The notes below the pieces were generated by a model that was not told the DNA's origin, did not search any database, and saw only the letters and a list, made by a program, of their open reading frames with translations. Below, piece by piece: positions 34,845 through 45,561 of a stretch of 64,000 nt of DNA. Each line of letters opens with the position of its first letter. The first letter of the stretch is position 1. Both the position numbers and the translations under genes were made by a program. The stretch is from Collybiopsis luxurians FD-317 M1 (Eukaryota; Basidiomycota; Agaricomycetes; Agaricales; Omphalotaceae), in assembly GCA_000827265.1 (NCBI GenBank), contig KN834759.1:62001-126000 (forward strand). Direction: 5' to 3'.

Positions 34845-35075
34845 ATGCTCACATTCCTTCGACCTCAGGTTCATTCCTACCAGGATTGCTCCAAGAATAG
34901 CGTGTCGACGTCGAGATCTCCAGAGCTGATCATCTGCGGGGAGATTCTTTGGAAAATCTAATATTATAGGGATGTCGAGATTTTTTATGAGCGTTACTAT
35001 TATGAACGCGATTAGCAAGGAGGTGTTAACGCCGGTACGCAAAACTTTGTGCTTGACTGCCTTTAATTTCCCTCA
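34845..35075 (+). pseudogene. Decayed last exon of an A/B/C-type SurE-like gene
   Basis: It matches about 26720-26935 of copy A in order: TTCGACCTCAGGTTCATTCC, ACCAGGATTGCTCCAAGAAT, GTCGACGT, GATCATCTG, GGGATGTCGAGATTTTTTATGAGCG, ATGAACGCGATTAGCAAGG and CAAAACTTTGTGCTTGACTG. Frameshifts and stops disrupt it and earlier exons are missing. The following 240 bases match the 3' flank of copy C, so the relic occupies the place of a C-type gene in a duplicated C plus D block. Confidence 0.85.
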
Positions 35076-35273
35076 TATCTTGATTGTTCCTCTTGTTCTG
35101 CAGTTCTTTATTCATTGTGTGTCACTACTTGTATAACGGAAACCGAACTATTTACGAACACACGATTGACTCGGAGGGAAACATTGGCCCTTACACTGTG
35201 CTTTTGTAAAAAATGGGTTCGCAGTGACTTTTTCAATTCACCACGTCAACCTGTCCAGGACTCCTCGAAGCGA

Positions 35274-35280
35274 TATATAA
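35274..35280 (+). promoter_or_regulatory. TATA box of SurE-like gene E
   Basis: TATATAA lies 47 bases before the start codon, in a context (TCGAAGCGATATATAA) close to that before gene D (TCGAAGTGGTATATAA). Confidence 0.55.
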
Positions 35281-35320
35281 TGGGATGTCTTCCTCGCGTT
35301 GACTTTCAGCTTGCTGAACA

Positions 35321-36455
35321 ATGAGGTCTTTGCTTCTTTGTCTAGTTCTTCTTGTTGCGCCGTTGATATACGCACACAAGATTGTCCTTGGAAACGACGA
35401 CGGGTGGGCAGTCGCTGTTATCCGAGAGCAGTTCAGTGCACTCGAGGATGCAGAATATGATGTAGCTGTGCAACGCGCTTACATGAGGTCTATGCTAACG
35501 AACGGTTCTTTCAGGTGGTTTTATCCTGCCCGGCAGTCAATCAGTCTGGAACCGGTAGACTTTCGACCAGAGTACCCTTTCCTCTAATTACTCCTTGCGA
35601 GTTCAACACTTGTCCAGCGGGTTCCGCAGTAGGGTCCAACGCGTCTGATCGTACGTGACCAATCTCTTTCACCTTCCGCGCTCTAAGTATCAACAGCCAG
35701 GCTCAACTACATAAATGCATACCCCGTCGACGCGATGAATTATGGGATAAAGTTGTTTAAACACGCACCGGATTTTGCAGTTGCGGGCCCAAATGTCGGG
35801 AGTAAGTTAACGTCAATTCAAATACAATTTGAGTGCACTGCTAACTCTTCTTCTTCTGCAGATAATCTTGGGGGCGTAGTGCTCTTTTCAGGAACAGTGT
35901 AAGTATCCTTGTGGATGGCAAAAGCTCAGTATGCGAATTGAACTTCTGCTTTAAAGTGCTGCCGCAAGTGCAGCGTCTCTTGCTGGAATCCCTTCAGCGT
36001 CCTTCTCCGGATCCTCCGACTCCTTATCGCAAGTTTCTTACACCACTCTCGAATCCGACCCGACCTCCGCAAATACAGTCGCTTCGAATCTTTACGCCCA
36101 ACTTACCGTCAAATTCGTCGACGCCTTGTTCTCTAGCTCCGCCTCAGGCCCTATTTTACCCACTGGGATAAGTTTAAATGTCAACTATCCCCCCATTGCC
36201 AATTGTCCGACTGTATCAGACTACAAATTCGTGCTGACTCGGATCCTGCCGAATCTGAATCCCTCGGCGACCGATGTGAAGACTTGCGGGACGAGCCACC
36301 TCCCGGTAGAGTCTGACGTAGCTGCGATGAAAGGCTGCTTTATTAGTGTGAGCGTGTTCAATGCAAGTACGCTACTGGATGTGAGCGCTTCGACGCAGCA
36401 GAAGGTTTTGAATAAGCTCGGTAGTTTGCTTACATGTCTTCCTTCTACATATTGA
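35321..36455 (+). CDS. Secreted SurE-like phosphatase/5'-nucleotidase family protein, copy E, with internal deletion
   Basis: Exons 35321-35461, 35515-35650, 35697-35801, 35862-35898 and 35957-36455 stay in phase and give 305 residues. Signal peptide MRSLLLCLVLLVAPLIYA, then KIVLGNDDGWAVAVIREQFS, PCEFNTCPAG, DFAVAGPNVGSNN, KTCGTSHLPVES and CLPSTY. Exon 3 is 15 nt shorter than in the other four copies: NYGIKLFKHAPDF stands where D has NYGLQTLAPKFLGGAPDF, so five residues are gone from a conserved segment. In the nearby motifs Asp is replaced by Ser in CGTSHLP, and exon 1 ends at an unusual donor (GTAGCT). It is open throughout but may be losing activity. Confidence 0.82.
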
Positions 36456-36849
36456 AATCTGTACAATTATATTTATCAAGGTGGAACTATTGCTTGATAT
36501 CACTAGCCATTGCCAAATCTTTTCTTCGCCTCTACTCGAATGCTATCTTGGGTTCTGAAGAATGGATCTCAGGTTAACGGAGGTAGACGGCCTGAAAATT
36601 GACATTGAGCATGGATCTTCATAGATAACGATTAGAATTTTAAAAGCTAATGTACACGTCAACAGAGACAGGGAGAATGGGCTCATCAATGTTCATAAAA
36701 GTTTTTGCCACCGACTTTTGGGCAATCGAACTCGAACGGAGACTCTTCTTCTTCTTTGGTTAAACTTGCGAGTCAAACCCTGCAAAAAAACCAACTAGCA
36801 ACATGAACAGAAAGAAGCGAAGATCACAAAAAGGCATCTAAACGCCGAA
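36456..36849. other. Intergenic, no gene seen
   Basis: 3' flank of SurE-like gene E and spacer before the tRNA. Nothing recognised. Confidence 0.4.
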
Positions 36850-36923
36850 TGATTCGACCCAGGCTCGAACTGGGGACCTTCTGTGTGTTAGACAGATGCG
36901 ATAACCAACTACGCCATCGAACC
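36850..36923 (-). tRNA. tRNA-Val (AAC)
   Basis: On the minus strand a 74-nt cloverleaf folds: acceptor arm GGTTCGA with TCGAATC (one G-U pair) and discriminator A; D arm within GCGTAGTTGGTTATCGC, which also serves as A box; anticodon arm TCTGT, loop CTAACAC, ACAGA with anticodon AAC for Val; T arm CCCAG TTCGAGC CTGGG, which holds the B box. No intron, no encoded CCA, as usual for a nuclear tRNA gene. Confidence 0.95.
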
Positions 36924-37297
36924 AGATGCTTGTCCGGTTTATAGTAAGCCTCTATTTTGCAGGAACTGCCGCTTGGTTTCTACTCGCGGTGACTCGGAAC
37001 CATCGTCGCAAGAGTCACACCATTTCCTTATTTCGAAGACATGACTTGTGACTCTCTGTGCGTGCATTTGGCAATTGCTAGATTAATCTCTAGTTCTTAG
37101 ATATTCTCTTCCATCATCTGTCGCATATTCCGGTTCTGCAGACGCCGGTTTTCACAGGAGATACTAGAAGATTAATTAGAAGTTGAATCATCAGACGGGC
37201 TACTTCTGGTCATGAGCCCTCATCACAGCAAATCCAGATGCATTAAAAGGCTGGTCGCTCCTGCATTGTGCGAGAAATAGTCTTTCTGTTTCAAATC
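36924..37297. other. Intergenic, promoter side of the alcohol dehydrogenase gene
   Basis: No gene seen. GCATTAAAAGGC at about 37240 is the best TATA-like candidate, some 55 bases before the start codon. Confidence 0.3.
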
Positions 37298-39002
37298 ATG
37301 CCAACCACCGTCACAATTCCAGCTACTGCTCGCGCAGCCGTCATCGAAACCATCAAGAAAGACCTGCAAATCAAGGATGTGAAGGTGGTTCAACCTTCTG
37401 AGTTAGCACCAGGAGAGTGCCTCGTTAAGGTCGAGTATGCAGGTAAGGCTGCCTTTGTCTTGATACCCGAGTTTCCTGCAACTAGACATATTCTTCAGGT
37501 TGTTGCCACTCTGATGTTCATGTTAGAGATGATGACTGGAACGTTACCAAGACCCCAATGATTGGAGGTCACGAAGGTGTAGGCTACATTGTCGCCATTG
37601 GAGCGGACACTGTTGGAAGTCCGGTCAAGGTAGGAGATCGAGTAGGAATGAAATGGGTTGCGAATGCTTGTTTGAAGTGAGTCTTTGGTCATGCCAATCG
37701 TTTGCATGTCATCGAACTTGACTTCGAAAAGATGTGAGAAATGTACCTTAGGACATGAATCTCGTGAGTTTCAGTGATGTTGCTCTGCGCAGTTAGAGCG
37801 GACTTGTATCTGACTGAGAAGAAGTATGCGATGTTGCACGGAGGGATTGTCATGGCTGCGGGGTGGATGGAACCTTTGCGGAATACACTGTATGTTCCGT
37901 CATATGTATTCATACTCAAGCTAACGAATCTCAATGCAAGCGCTGCTGGGTCAACTATGTAACGCCTATTCCCGACGGTCTTGATAGCGCGGCCGTCACG
38001 CCCATTCTGTGTGCAGTGAGACTGTCCCCTGGATTCGATGCAAAGTAAACCTGCTAAATCGCCGGTGTTTTCCAGGGAATTACAATCTACAACGGCTTGA
38101 AGAAAAGTAATGCGAGGCCTGGAGAATGGGTCGCAATTACTGGCGCTGGTGGTGGTTTGGGTCACTTGGGTAAGTGTTGTGTCTTGCGCCCTGAAACTCT
38201 ATCTTCATGTCTTTCACTCAAAACTACTAGGTATACAGTATGCAGTGGCCATGGGTCTCCGTGTCGTTGCTATTGGTGGGCTCACTCTTCTGAGAACGAT
38301 ACTTTGTACCAACATTTGTGCAGATACCGGTGCTTCCAAGCGAGAGTTATGCTTGAAACTTGGCGCTGAGAAATGGGTGGACTATGAAAAGTCCGTTGAC
38401 TTAATTCAGGATGTCCGGGACGCTGCTGGAGGTTCCGGCCCTCATGCCGCTGTTCTTGCTGTTGGTCATGTAAGTGAACAAACGCTTTAATCCATGTGTT
38501 AGACTTACGATAATCGCTTATTTGATAGGAATTACCGTTAGCCCAAGCCGTTTTGTACGTTCGCGACGCTGGAACTATTGTAACCGTCGGAATGCCAGGA
38601 CCTTACAAGGGAAATTTGAATGTTCCCGTTTCGCTCATCGTTACTAAGGTCTGACTGTGTCATTCAAATCACTCAAATGGGTGTACTAAAACCGACTGTT
38701 AGGCCATACACATTGTAGGAAGTGCCACAGGGTTCGTATACTTGCTCGACCTGTACCAATTCACTATCTCACCGCTTATTTTTGTCTCAGGAATCGTAAA
38801 GACATGGCCGAAGCATTAGATTTCGTAGCTCGAGGGAAAGTGACTTGCCATCACGAGGTCAGAAATTTCGAAGACGTCAATAAGTAAGTGAAGCCTTTTA
38901 TTTCCTTCATTCTGACACAAGATCCTTACTATTCAAAGGTCCCTGAGGGATCTCACCGAAGGAAAGGTTACTGGCAGAATTGTGTTGAAGATAGCGTCTT
39001 GA
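37298..39002 (+). CDS. Zinc-dependent alcohol dehydrogenase, medium-chain family
   Basis: Exon 1 is 37298-37442 ([20 protein letters not shown] to VKVEYAG); exon 2 begins at 37499 with [13 protein letters not shown], where Cys, Ser-Asp and His are catalytic zinc site residues, and continues to [20 protein letters not shown] (His-Glu zinc pair) and VGDRVGMKW. The structural zinc region starts [10 protein letters not shown]. Then come [33 protein letters not shown], the Rossmann motif [10 protein letters not shown], and the C-terminal part with [30 protein letters not shown] and [20 protein letters not shown]. This is the yeast ADH1-like branch (ethanol or other primary alcohols to aldehydes with NAD). 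Several introns of about 50 nt interrupt it. The junctions around 37780-37840 could not be fixed by frame alone, so a lesion there is possible. Confidence 0.85.
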
Positions 39003-39763
39003 GATCATGCAGCTTGCTGTGACAATAACTGCTGATGAACAAGGAACCACGATTGGGTGTTTGTAGACCGATGTACTTACAGCCAATATTTATTTTCTTG
39101 CACATACATCTCAAGGTTTGTAATAGGATAACAATGGCCCTGCTTTTGGCACGTTAAATAGTTTGCAAGATTATCGCCACAATCGCCATTCTGACGACGA
39201 CGACGAGGAAAAAAATTTCGGGTGACACGCGCTTGAAATGAGAGATGATATCTGAATCCAGTAGTTTTAGAGAAGCGAAATCTTCGACGATAGACGCTCG
39301 TCAGGTAGATGACTGGGTGGAGACAAGAGAACGCCACATAACCACTTTCTCTGCGTACGTCATATGACCGTGTCTGTACAGCAATATTAAACGCGGTTCA
39401 TGAGTTAACATCGCGAATACGAAAGAAAACGGATCCAATGAACTTGCTGCAGATCAGGATCTAAGACTAAAACCTCAAAACTTGTAACGAACACTCGAAA
39501 GCTCAGCAGAATGCACGATCAATTGAGACCATGGCATGATATCCTTACACCTCACTGGCACTGAGCACGTCCATCAACGCAGTATAACAATCTCTTTACG
39601 CTCCCATTACAAGCTTCCCTGCTGCTACCGTCTCTCAATATGGTACGCAATAACTCAAGATTGAAATCACGAAGAACAGGATACAGGAAGTATGATTTCT
39701 GATCGATACAAAAGCTATTATGTGCTCAGATGAAATATTCACGTCAAGACTTTGGAACTTTGT
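39003..39763. other. Intergenic, no gene seen
   Basis: Spacer between the alcohol dehydrogenase and the first F-box gene. Open frames are short and unlike any protein I know. Confidence 0.35.
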
Positions 39764-41312
39764 TCAAATCAAATTGAACGGAGTATTCCCACATCTGAGC
39801 TCAAGACGACCCATGATGTCTCGGCTAGCGCCATGTACATAGAACCACCCAGTGAGGTCCCAATGAAGAACCCCCACCTCCAAAACCTTATATCCGCTGC
39901 CAATCTCCGCAAAATACAGTTTTTCTAAACTTGCCATCGCCTTTGCTAGACGAGATGCGCACAACTTCAGACCCTTATTAAAGGTATCGACACGTAGCTC
40001 AAGGTCATTCAAATCATGTAACTCCCCATTATGCGCTAATTCATGGCCAAAATCCAGCCGATCAAAAATGTGATGAAGGCGCAACACTCGAACGCAGCGG
40101 AATTGGGAGAACGGAGTTATAAAATCATCCTGGACGAAAACAAAATGAGCATGTATTTCAAGGAAAATAACAAGCTGCATACAAGGCTATAGATGTACCG
40201 GCTGCCCGTAATATCGATGGAGAGATTCTCTAGCGATGAGAACGATGACTCGACGAGCAAAACAATTTCGAATGTTCGGCTTCGGCATCTTAAGGAAATT
40301 CCAGTAGCAGTCCATTGTAGTGTGGGCCACGCCTTGATTCGAGTTCGACTGAGGTATAGATCATTAATGTACAGATGTCGGTGAAGACCTTGACGAGCAA
40401 GTTCATCGAAGAAGGGAGAAATTGAAGATGGCACTTGAGAGCCATGCTTAGGCGAAGAAAGGCAAATCGTGTGCAGGTAGGGATGAGTTGCTGTGAAAGC
40501 GGGTAGCCAAGAGAAAGATATATGTTCATCGTTGAACGGCAGTGACAAGGAGAGCTCACAAAGGCCGTCGAAGGTATATGACCCGAAGTCCTCGTCCAAC
40601 CTTTCAGGGTCTGATAAGGTAAGTTTGATTACTTTTACTCCATCAGGGACAAACCCGTTTTGAGGTACGGACATATCCAAATTCAGCGAGATTAGGACGA
40701 CTTTTGAGAAGTTTGACCCTGGAAATCCAGGAAAGGGGGGTTCTGACTCAGGAGGAATGTACCACGATCCAGCCAAAAAATTCCATAAGTCGGATGATGG
40801 GTGAGGATAGGGCAATGAGGAGAGCAGCACCGTCGAGATAGTGGGGTGCTGATCCAATAACTGCAGGAACCTAACGCTCGGAGACGATCGCCTCAAGTCT
40901 ACACACAAGAGTCGCCCCAGAAAAGGCAGAAGCTTGCCTACAATCTCGCTCGCTTCTGATTCACCATCGCTCAGGATGCTTGTAGTTAGCAGGCTATGAT
41001 CGGTTAGTATCAGACTGTACTCAGTTACAAGTCCAATCAGACATACCGAGAAAACTGTAAACAAACCGCGTTAACAGAACAGAAATCCCTAAATTTCCGA
41101 GCGGACTCAATATCTCTAATCTCCAAGTATGCAAAAAGAAATGGCACGCAGATTTGTCTTAGCCGCCTGTCAGTCAAAGAAAGTGAAACCAGAGCGGGTG
41201 AGGCGCGTTCCACTTGGATTTGTTCGTTAAGCCAGGCAGGTAATGGATGCACAGCAGACAGATCCTGGCATATGGAGTGAAGCAATTCGTCTGGTAACCC
41301 GAGCAACGACAT
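39764..41312 (-). CDS. F-box-like protein, copy F1
   Basis: Starts at 41312. Exon 1 (41047-41312) carries an F-box-like N-terminus: MSLLGLPDELLHSICQDLS, then LVSLSLTDRRLRQICVPFLF. A phase-2 intron with a CTAAC branch site joins exon 2 at 40978 (ILSDGESEASEIVGK). The long second exon has leucine-rich irregular repeats (FSKVVLISLNLDMSV, FDGLCELSLSLPF, FSWLPAFTATHPYLHTICLS, SSFSSLENLSIDI). The last exon contains DDFITPFSQFRCVRVLRLHH and RLAKAMASLEKLYF and ends at 39764. Such proteins are presumed adaptors of SCF ubiquitin ligases: the F-box binds Skp1 and the repeats choose a substrate. It is similar along its length to F2. Confidence 0.75.
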
Positions 41313-41527
41313 GATCGTTCACGATCAACATGGACACGTGCAACTTTCGTGTGCACTAGCAAGCCATGACTAAACGCGCCGACTTACGGCTCCGGTACAC
41401 GGCAAGATTTGTGGAGAGTGCCGAGGCATTCCATCTAATTTTTTTTTCTTCCATCTTGGGCCACTGAACAGGACATTTTGTATAATAATTTCTCGAATAC
41501 AGGCGGAAGTACGTTCAAATGAAATCA

Positions 41528-43072
41528 TTAAAAGGAATCAGCTATCTTGAACACATAAGATCTATCGTCTAATTGAAATTTAAGTTCGCCGATGATGTCT
41601 CGGCTCCCGTCGTCTACATGGAGTTCCCCTTTGAGGTTCCATCGACGCTCAACCCGACGGTCAATACCCGAATTCGAAGGTAAGTATCCGACACCCCTCT
41701 CTTCGAAATGGAAAGCCTTCAAAGTTGTTATCGCCTTTGCTAGACGAGATGCAAGCAATCTCAGACCCTTGTCGATTGTGTCGACACGTTGTTTGTAATC
41801 ATCCAGAGAATAATACCTGCCCTTGCCCTGTGTATCACATATATTATTAAAGCTGAAGGGAAGATCCAGCTTTTGAAGGGATGGATAGCGGGATAATACG
41901 GATACTACATCATCCTGGACAGGAACAGATGAGCGCTGAGAAACTGCAGAATAGAAGGCTACGTACAATGCCACAGGTACTCTTGTCGTGGAAAAGGTCG
42001 ACGGAGAGACGCTCAACTGTTGGGAAAAATGACACGATGAGAGAAAGAATTTCGATAAATCGATCTCTAGGCAACAGGGTAATCTGAGTGATGTTCCACT
42101 GCTGTGTTGTGGGTTGCGCTTCAGTCTTGACTCGACTGAGATAGATTTCGCAGATTCGCAATTCTTGCTGGAGACCCAGACGGGCAGCCTCATCGAAGAA
42201 GGGAGAAATGAAAGGCGGAACTTGAGAACCCAGCCTAGGGTTAACAAGGCGAATCTCTTGCAGGTACTGGTGGCCAGACGTAAATTCGGATAGCCAAGAA
42301 AACGACACAGGTCGAGTATCCAATGGAAGTTTCAAAGTGAGCTCGCGAAGGCCGTCAAAAAAGTATGATGCAAAATCTGCTTCTAACCTCTCTGAGTCTA
42401 AAACATCAAGTGCGATTACTTTCATCCCATTGAGAGCAAAGTCCTCTTGAGGACGGGGTAAGACCAGATGCAAGCAGAGAAGTAAAATTTTCGAGAGGTT
42501 CAGTCCGGTGAACGAGGGACTCGATACGGTGTACGGTTCGGTTACACGCAATCTAGAGGGAACAGTAGACAATTGGTCAGCCAGTACTGTCAAATCAGTG
42601 CGGTGCTCTGGTATAAGCCGGAGTAAATTCATGTACTGGTCCAGTTGCCTCAAATTGATGCAAGCGAGACTCTTGAAACGAGGAAGCAGGCTGCAAACAA
42701 TCTTGTCAACAACCTTGGCGTTTTGCAGGTCCACGTTCCTTAAAGTCAGCATTCTACAATTGTCAGTCGAATCGTCGGTCGAGGAAAAACTGATAATGGG
42801 ACTCACCGAACAAATTGGAAACAAACCGTGTTTTCAGAGCAGAACTTCTTGAATTTCTGCGCGTCATCAATGCCACGGATGCGTAGGTGTGCAAATAAGA
42901 ACGGCAGGCAGGTTTTTCGTAGTTGCCTATTGACCAAAGAAAGCGTGTTTATGCCGGATGAGGTGCATCGAATTTTTAGCTGAGCTGATAGGAACTCTGG
43001 GAGTGGATGTTCGTTACAGAGGTTCTGGCATACGAAATCAAGAAGCTCATTCGGAAGCTTCAACAGTGACAT
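41528..43072 (-). CDS. F-box-like protein, copy F2
   Basis: MSLLKLPNELLDFVCQNLCN starts at 43072, aligned with the start of F1; an upstream in-frame ATG at 43090 would add six residues. INTLSLVNRQLRKTCLPFLF completes the F-box region, and an intron follows. The central exon (from about 42755) has KSLACINLRQLDQY, LSKILLLCLHLVLP, FDGLRELTLKLPLD, FSWLSEFTSGHQYLQEIRLV and IVSFFPTVERLSVDLFHD. The last exon has DDVVSVLSRYPSLQKLDLPF and RLAKAITTLKAFHF and ends at 41528. It matches F1 in every block and looks intact. Neighbour spacing to F1 is about 200 bases, as expected of tandem duplicates. Confidence 0.75.
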
Positions 43073-43344
43073 GGGAGTTCGCGCGTTCATGATTGCACCA
43101 AGGTCTTGATTATGATCAGCTGGGCTTTTAAGGTCGTGACCGCCACTCATGACTCAGCCATCACTTTGGCTCTTCAATTTCTATTGTCGCCGCTAGCCCT
43201 CCAAATTCTATTGTCGTCATATAGGCATAAAAGTAAAAGTATCGCGGCCAGGGTGGCAATGACTCAGGCGCCACGCGCAGTTGCGCATCGTTAGTTGACT
43301 GACGATCTTGATTCTGTGTCTCTCTAAATCTACACGTCGAGAAT

Positions 43345-43620
43345 CTAAATATGTGAAGTCTCTCCTAAGCATATCATAACACACTGATGATCCGTGAGAC
43401 GTATATACTCTTTGTGTTCATGTGTCTCGAAATTCTGCAAGTCCGCTTGATGGTTTTCACACTTGCATGAGCAGCTCCCCGCTTCCACGGTACATCCCCA
43501 ATCCATTAATAGACGATCATCATTTTTAGCCAGTGTACAGGATATGCTGTATGTATACTTTCCCGCTTGACATTCGTGTATCAGCAAAACAAGTACGATT
43601 ACTATTTCCAGATGAGCTCG
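43345..43620 (-). CDS. Possible small cysteine-rich secreted protein (uncertain)
   Basis: An open stretch on the minus strand reads LEIVIVLVLLIHECQAG, which resembles a signal peptide core, then a mature part with seven further cysteines (YSISCTLA, DWGCTVEAGSCSCKCEN, DHQCVMICLG). No in-frame ATG precedes it within the same exon, so an upstream exon would be needed, or it is a relic. No family recognised. Confidence 0.25.
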   Translation of the reverse strand, partial: RAHLEIVIVLVLLIHECQAGKYTYSISCTLAKNDDRLLMDWGCTVEAGSCSCKCENHQADLQNFETHEHKEYIRLTDHQCVMICLGETSHI

Positions 43621-43649
43621 TCCATAGTTAATCCAAAAATCTAACTAGA

Positions 43650-43840
43650 CTACTATAACGATTCGATGTGAGCTCAAGTTGGGAAGACGACCACTTATGT
43701 CTCGGCTCACATTGTATATATAGAGCTGCCACACTCAGCCCGATATTCGTCACCCCACTCCGAAGGCTGAAATCCGATACCCATCTGTGTGAGATACAAA
43801 CTCATTGTCGCCTTTGCTAGATGAGATGCGGTTAGTGTAC
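43650..43840 (-). pseudogene. Relic of an F-box gene 3' end
   Basis: The minus strand matches the last exon of F2 (41580-41765): GATGTCTCGGCTC, CGATATTCGTCACCCCACTCCGAAGG and CATTGTCGCCTTTGCTAGATGAGATGC on the plus strand parallel TGATGTCTCGGCTCCC, CCGACACCCCTCTCTTCG and TTATCGCCTTTGCTAGACGAGATGC. Stops and gaps break the frame. Confidence 0.65.
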
Positions 43841-44097
43841 ATAAATGTAAAATTATCCAGTAGCACGGTAGACTGGCTGTTCGGGAATCGGACCTCAGAA
43901 GTATAATGAATATCCTATCCTATCTTATCCAGATCTTTATCAACGATTTTGATATGAAAATCGAGATCATCCCAAGACGCCCCATAGAGGAACAGCCCGG
44001 GAGCCCAACTCGGTGTTGACAAATTATTGCTACATACTGAAATCTGACCAACAGTACACAGGCAGATGAGTGCACGATGATATTATGCGATGAAACA

Positions 44098-45561
44098 TTA
44101 ACACGATAATCCTATTCTAAGCCCCCCGTCCACGTCCCGATTACCACCAATTACTTGGAGCCACCTTGACAGTCGCCAACCAAATCCAGTGCCAGTAAAC
44201 TCGTGTTGAGATCCCCTTTGATCAATGTGGAAAGCATCTAAAGTCCTGACTCGTTTTGCTATGCGAGAAGTAAACCATATAAGCCCAGTCTCGACGTTGG
44301 CAGGGAGCATCTTCTCATTCTTAAATTCATCGGCGGCGTCGAACACACGCTGCGAATGCCACGGCTCGTTGCGTCCGGATTCGAGCCGCTTGAAAATCTG
44401 GACTAGGCGTAGGTGACGAAGACGCAAAAATCTATGCAGAGCATCAGCAAGGTCATCCTGAGCGGGAGAGAATCAGTACAAATTCAGAGAGTAAATGAAA
44501 GACGTACGATGTGATAGGAGTCTTTGTGGTCTCTGAGGTCAAGTGTAAGGGTCTCGATTGCGGGGAACGAAGATGCAAGAAGTTGAAGAATGTCGATTAA
44601 CGAGGCGCTGCAGAAAGTAGTGACTATTTTCATCGACGTAACGCGCCATTCTCGAGAAGGTCACTCAGTGGAGCTGCTGAGTCCGACCTCCTTGATGAGA
44701 AAGTTTTGAGTGAGACTTTGTCGATGACACTCTTCGATAAAGGCACTAATAAAGGTCGGTGTATGGTGCATAAAGTAACATCGTCCATGATCAACAAGCC
44801 GGAGTTTATGCAGCTGAGGATGAACGGCAGTGAACGCAGGAAGCCACGAAAATGAAACGGGATAATTAGATACCCGCAGTATGAGTTCCTAGAGGCCTCT
44901 GAAGGTTCGCAGACCAAATTCTTTACCGAGTAGGTACGGGTTGTAGAGCTCGAGTTGCTCTATCTGTAAGCCTTGATCCATGTATGGCTCCAGATTTGAA
45001 TGGAAGTGAAAATCAAGCTGTGTTCGTTGAAGCACTATCTTGGACAGATTGGACTGCAGATAAGGAGGTATTCTGCGTAATGATTCAGTCGACACTGTCG
45101 TAACACTAGGATGTTCAATTATCGCCTTGAATAAGGTAGTGCTGGGGTCGAACGATAACAAGTCTACATGCGAGAGTCGCTCCAATTGGGGAAGAATCTG
45201 ACAAATAATCTCAAGTCTTTCTTCGGTGCGACTGTAGAATCTGGTTAGAACTAGGACTCTTTAACTTTCAGTCAAAATGGGTTGGCATCAAAGAATCTAG
45301 TCAGCCATACTTCGTAAGCTTTGAACAAAGAGAGCTAGTAGAGCAGAAGTCTCTGAATTTTTGAGCATCTTCAGCGTTTTTTATGTGAATGGTAGCGAAG
45401 AGAAATGGTAAGCATATTCGTCGCAGCCGCCGGTTAACGACAGACAAAGAAAGGAGTTCAGGTGAGAGGCGCTTGCGCTGAAAGCTACCCGAATCTGGGA
45501 GTTTTGGGAGAAATGCGAGGTATTCGACGACAGAGAGGAGAAGCTCGTCGGGTAACAGCAT
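44098..45561 (-). pseudogene. F-box-like gene F3, inactivated by nonsense codons
   Basis: It parallels F4 throughout: MLLPDELLLSVVEYLAFLPK, LSLSVVNRRLRRICLPFLFA, then RLSHVDLLSFDPSTTLFKAI, FGLRTFRGL and the last exon ending at 44098 (VETGLIWFTSRIAKRVRTLD). Where F4 has CTCCAGGAA (Leu-Gln-Glu), F3 has CTCTAGGAA, a stop at 44889-44891. Where F4 has GAGCGGCCT, F3 has GAGTGACCT, a second stop at 44661-44663. Apart from these the central frame continues (FSWLPAFTAVHPQLHKLRLV). A recent loss is likely because similarity to F4 is still very high. Confidence 0.8.

Noticed and set aside
34690..34929. Plus-strand frame starting MYVIQTFLLLLL
   Set aside because: Looks like a signal peptide but runs into the SurE relic out of frame, with no supporting exon structure.
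39077..39337. Minus-strand frame after the alcohol dehydrogenase
   Set aside because: Basic, no homology seen, no splice or promoter support.
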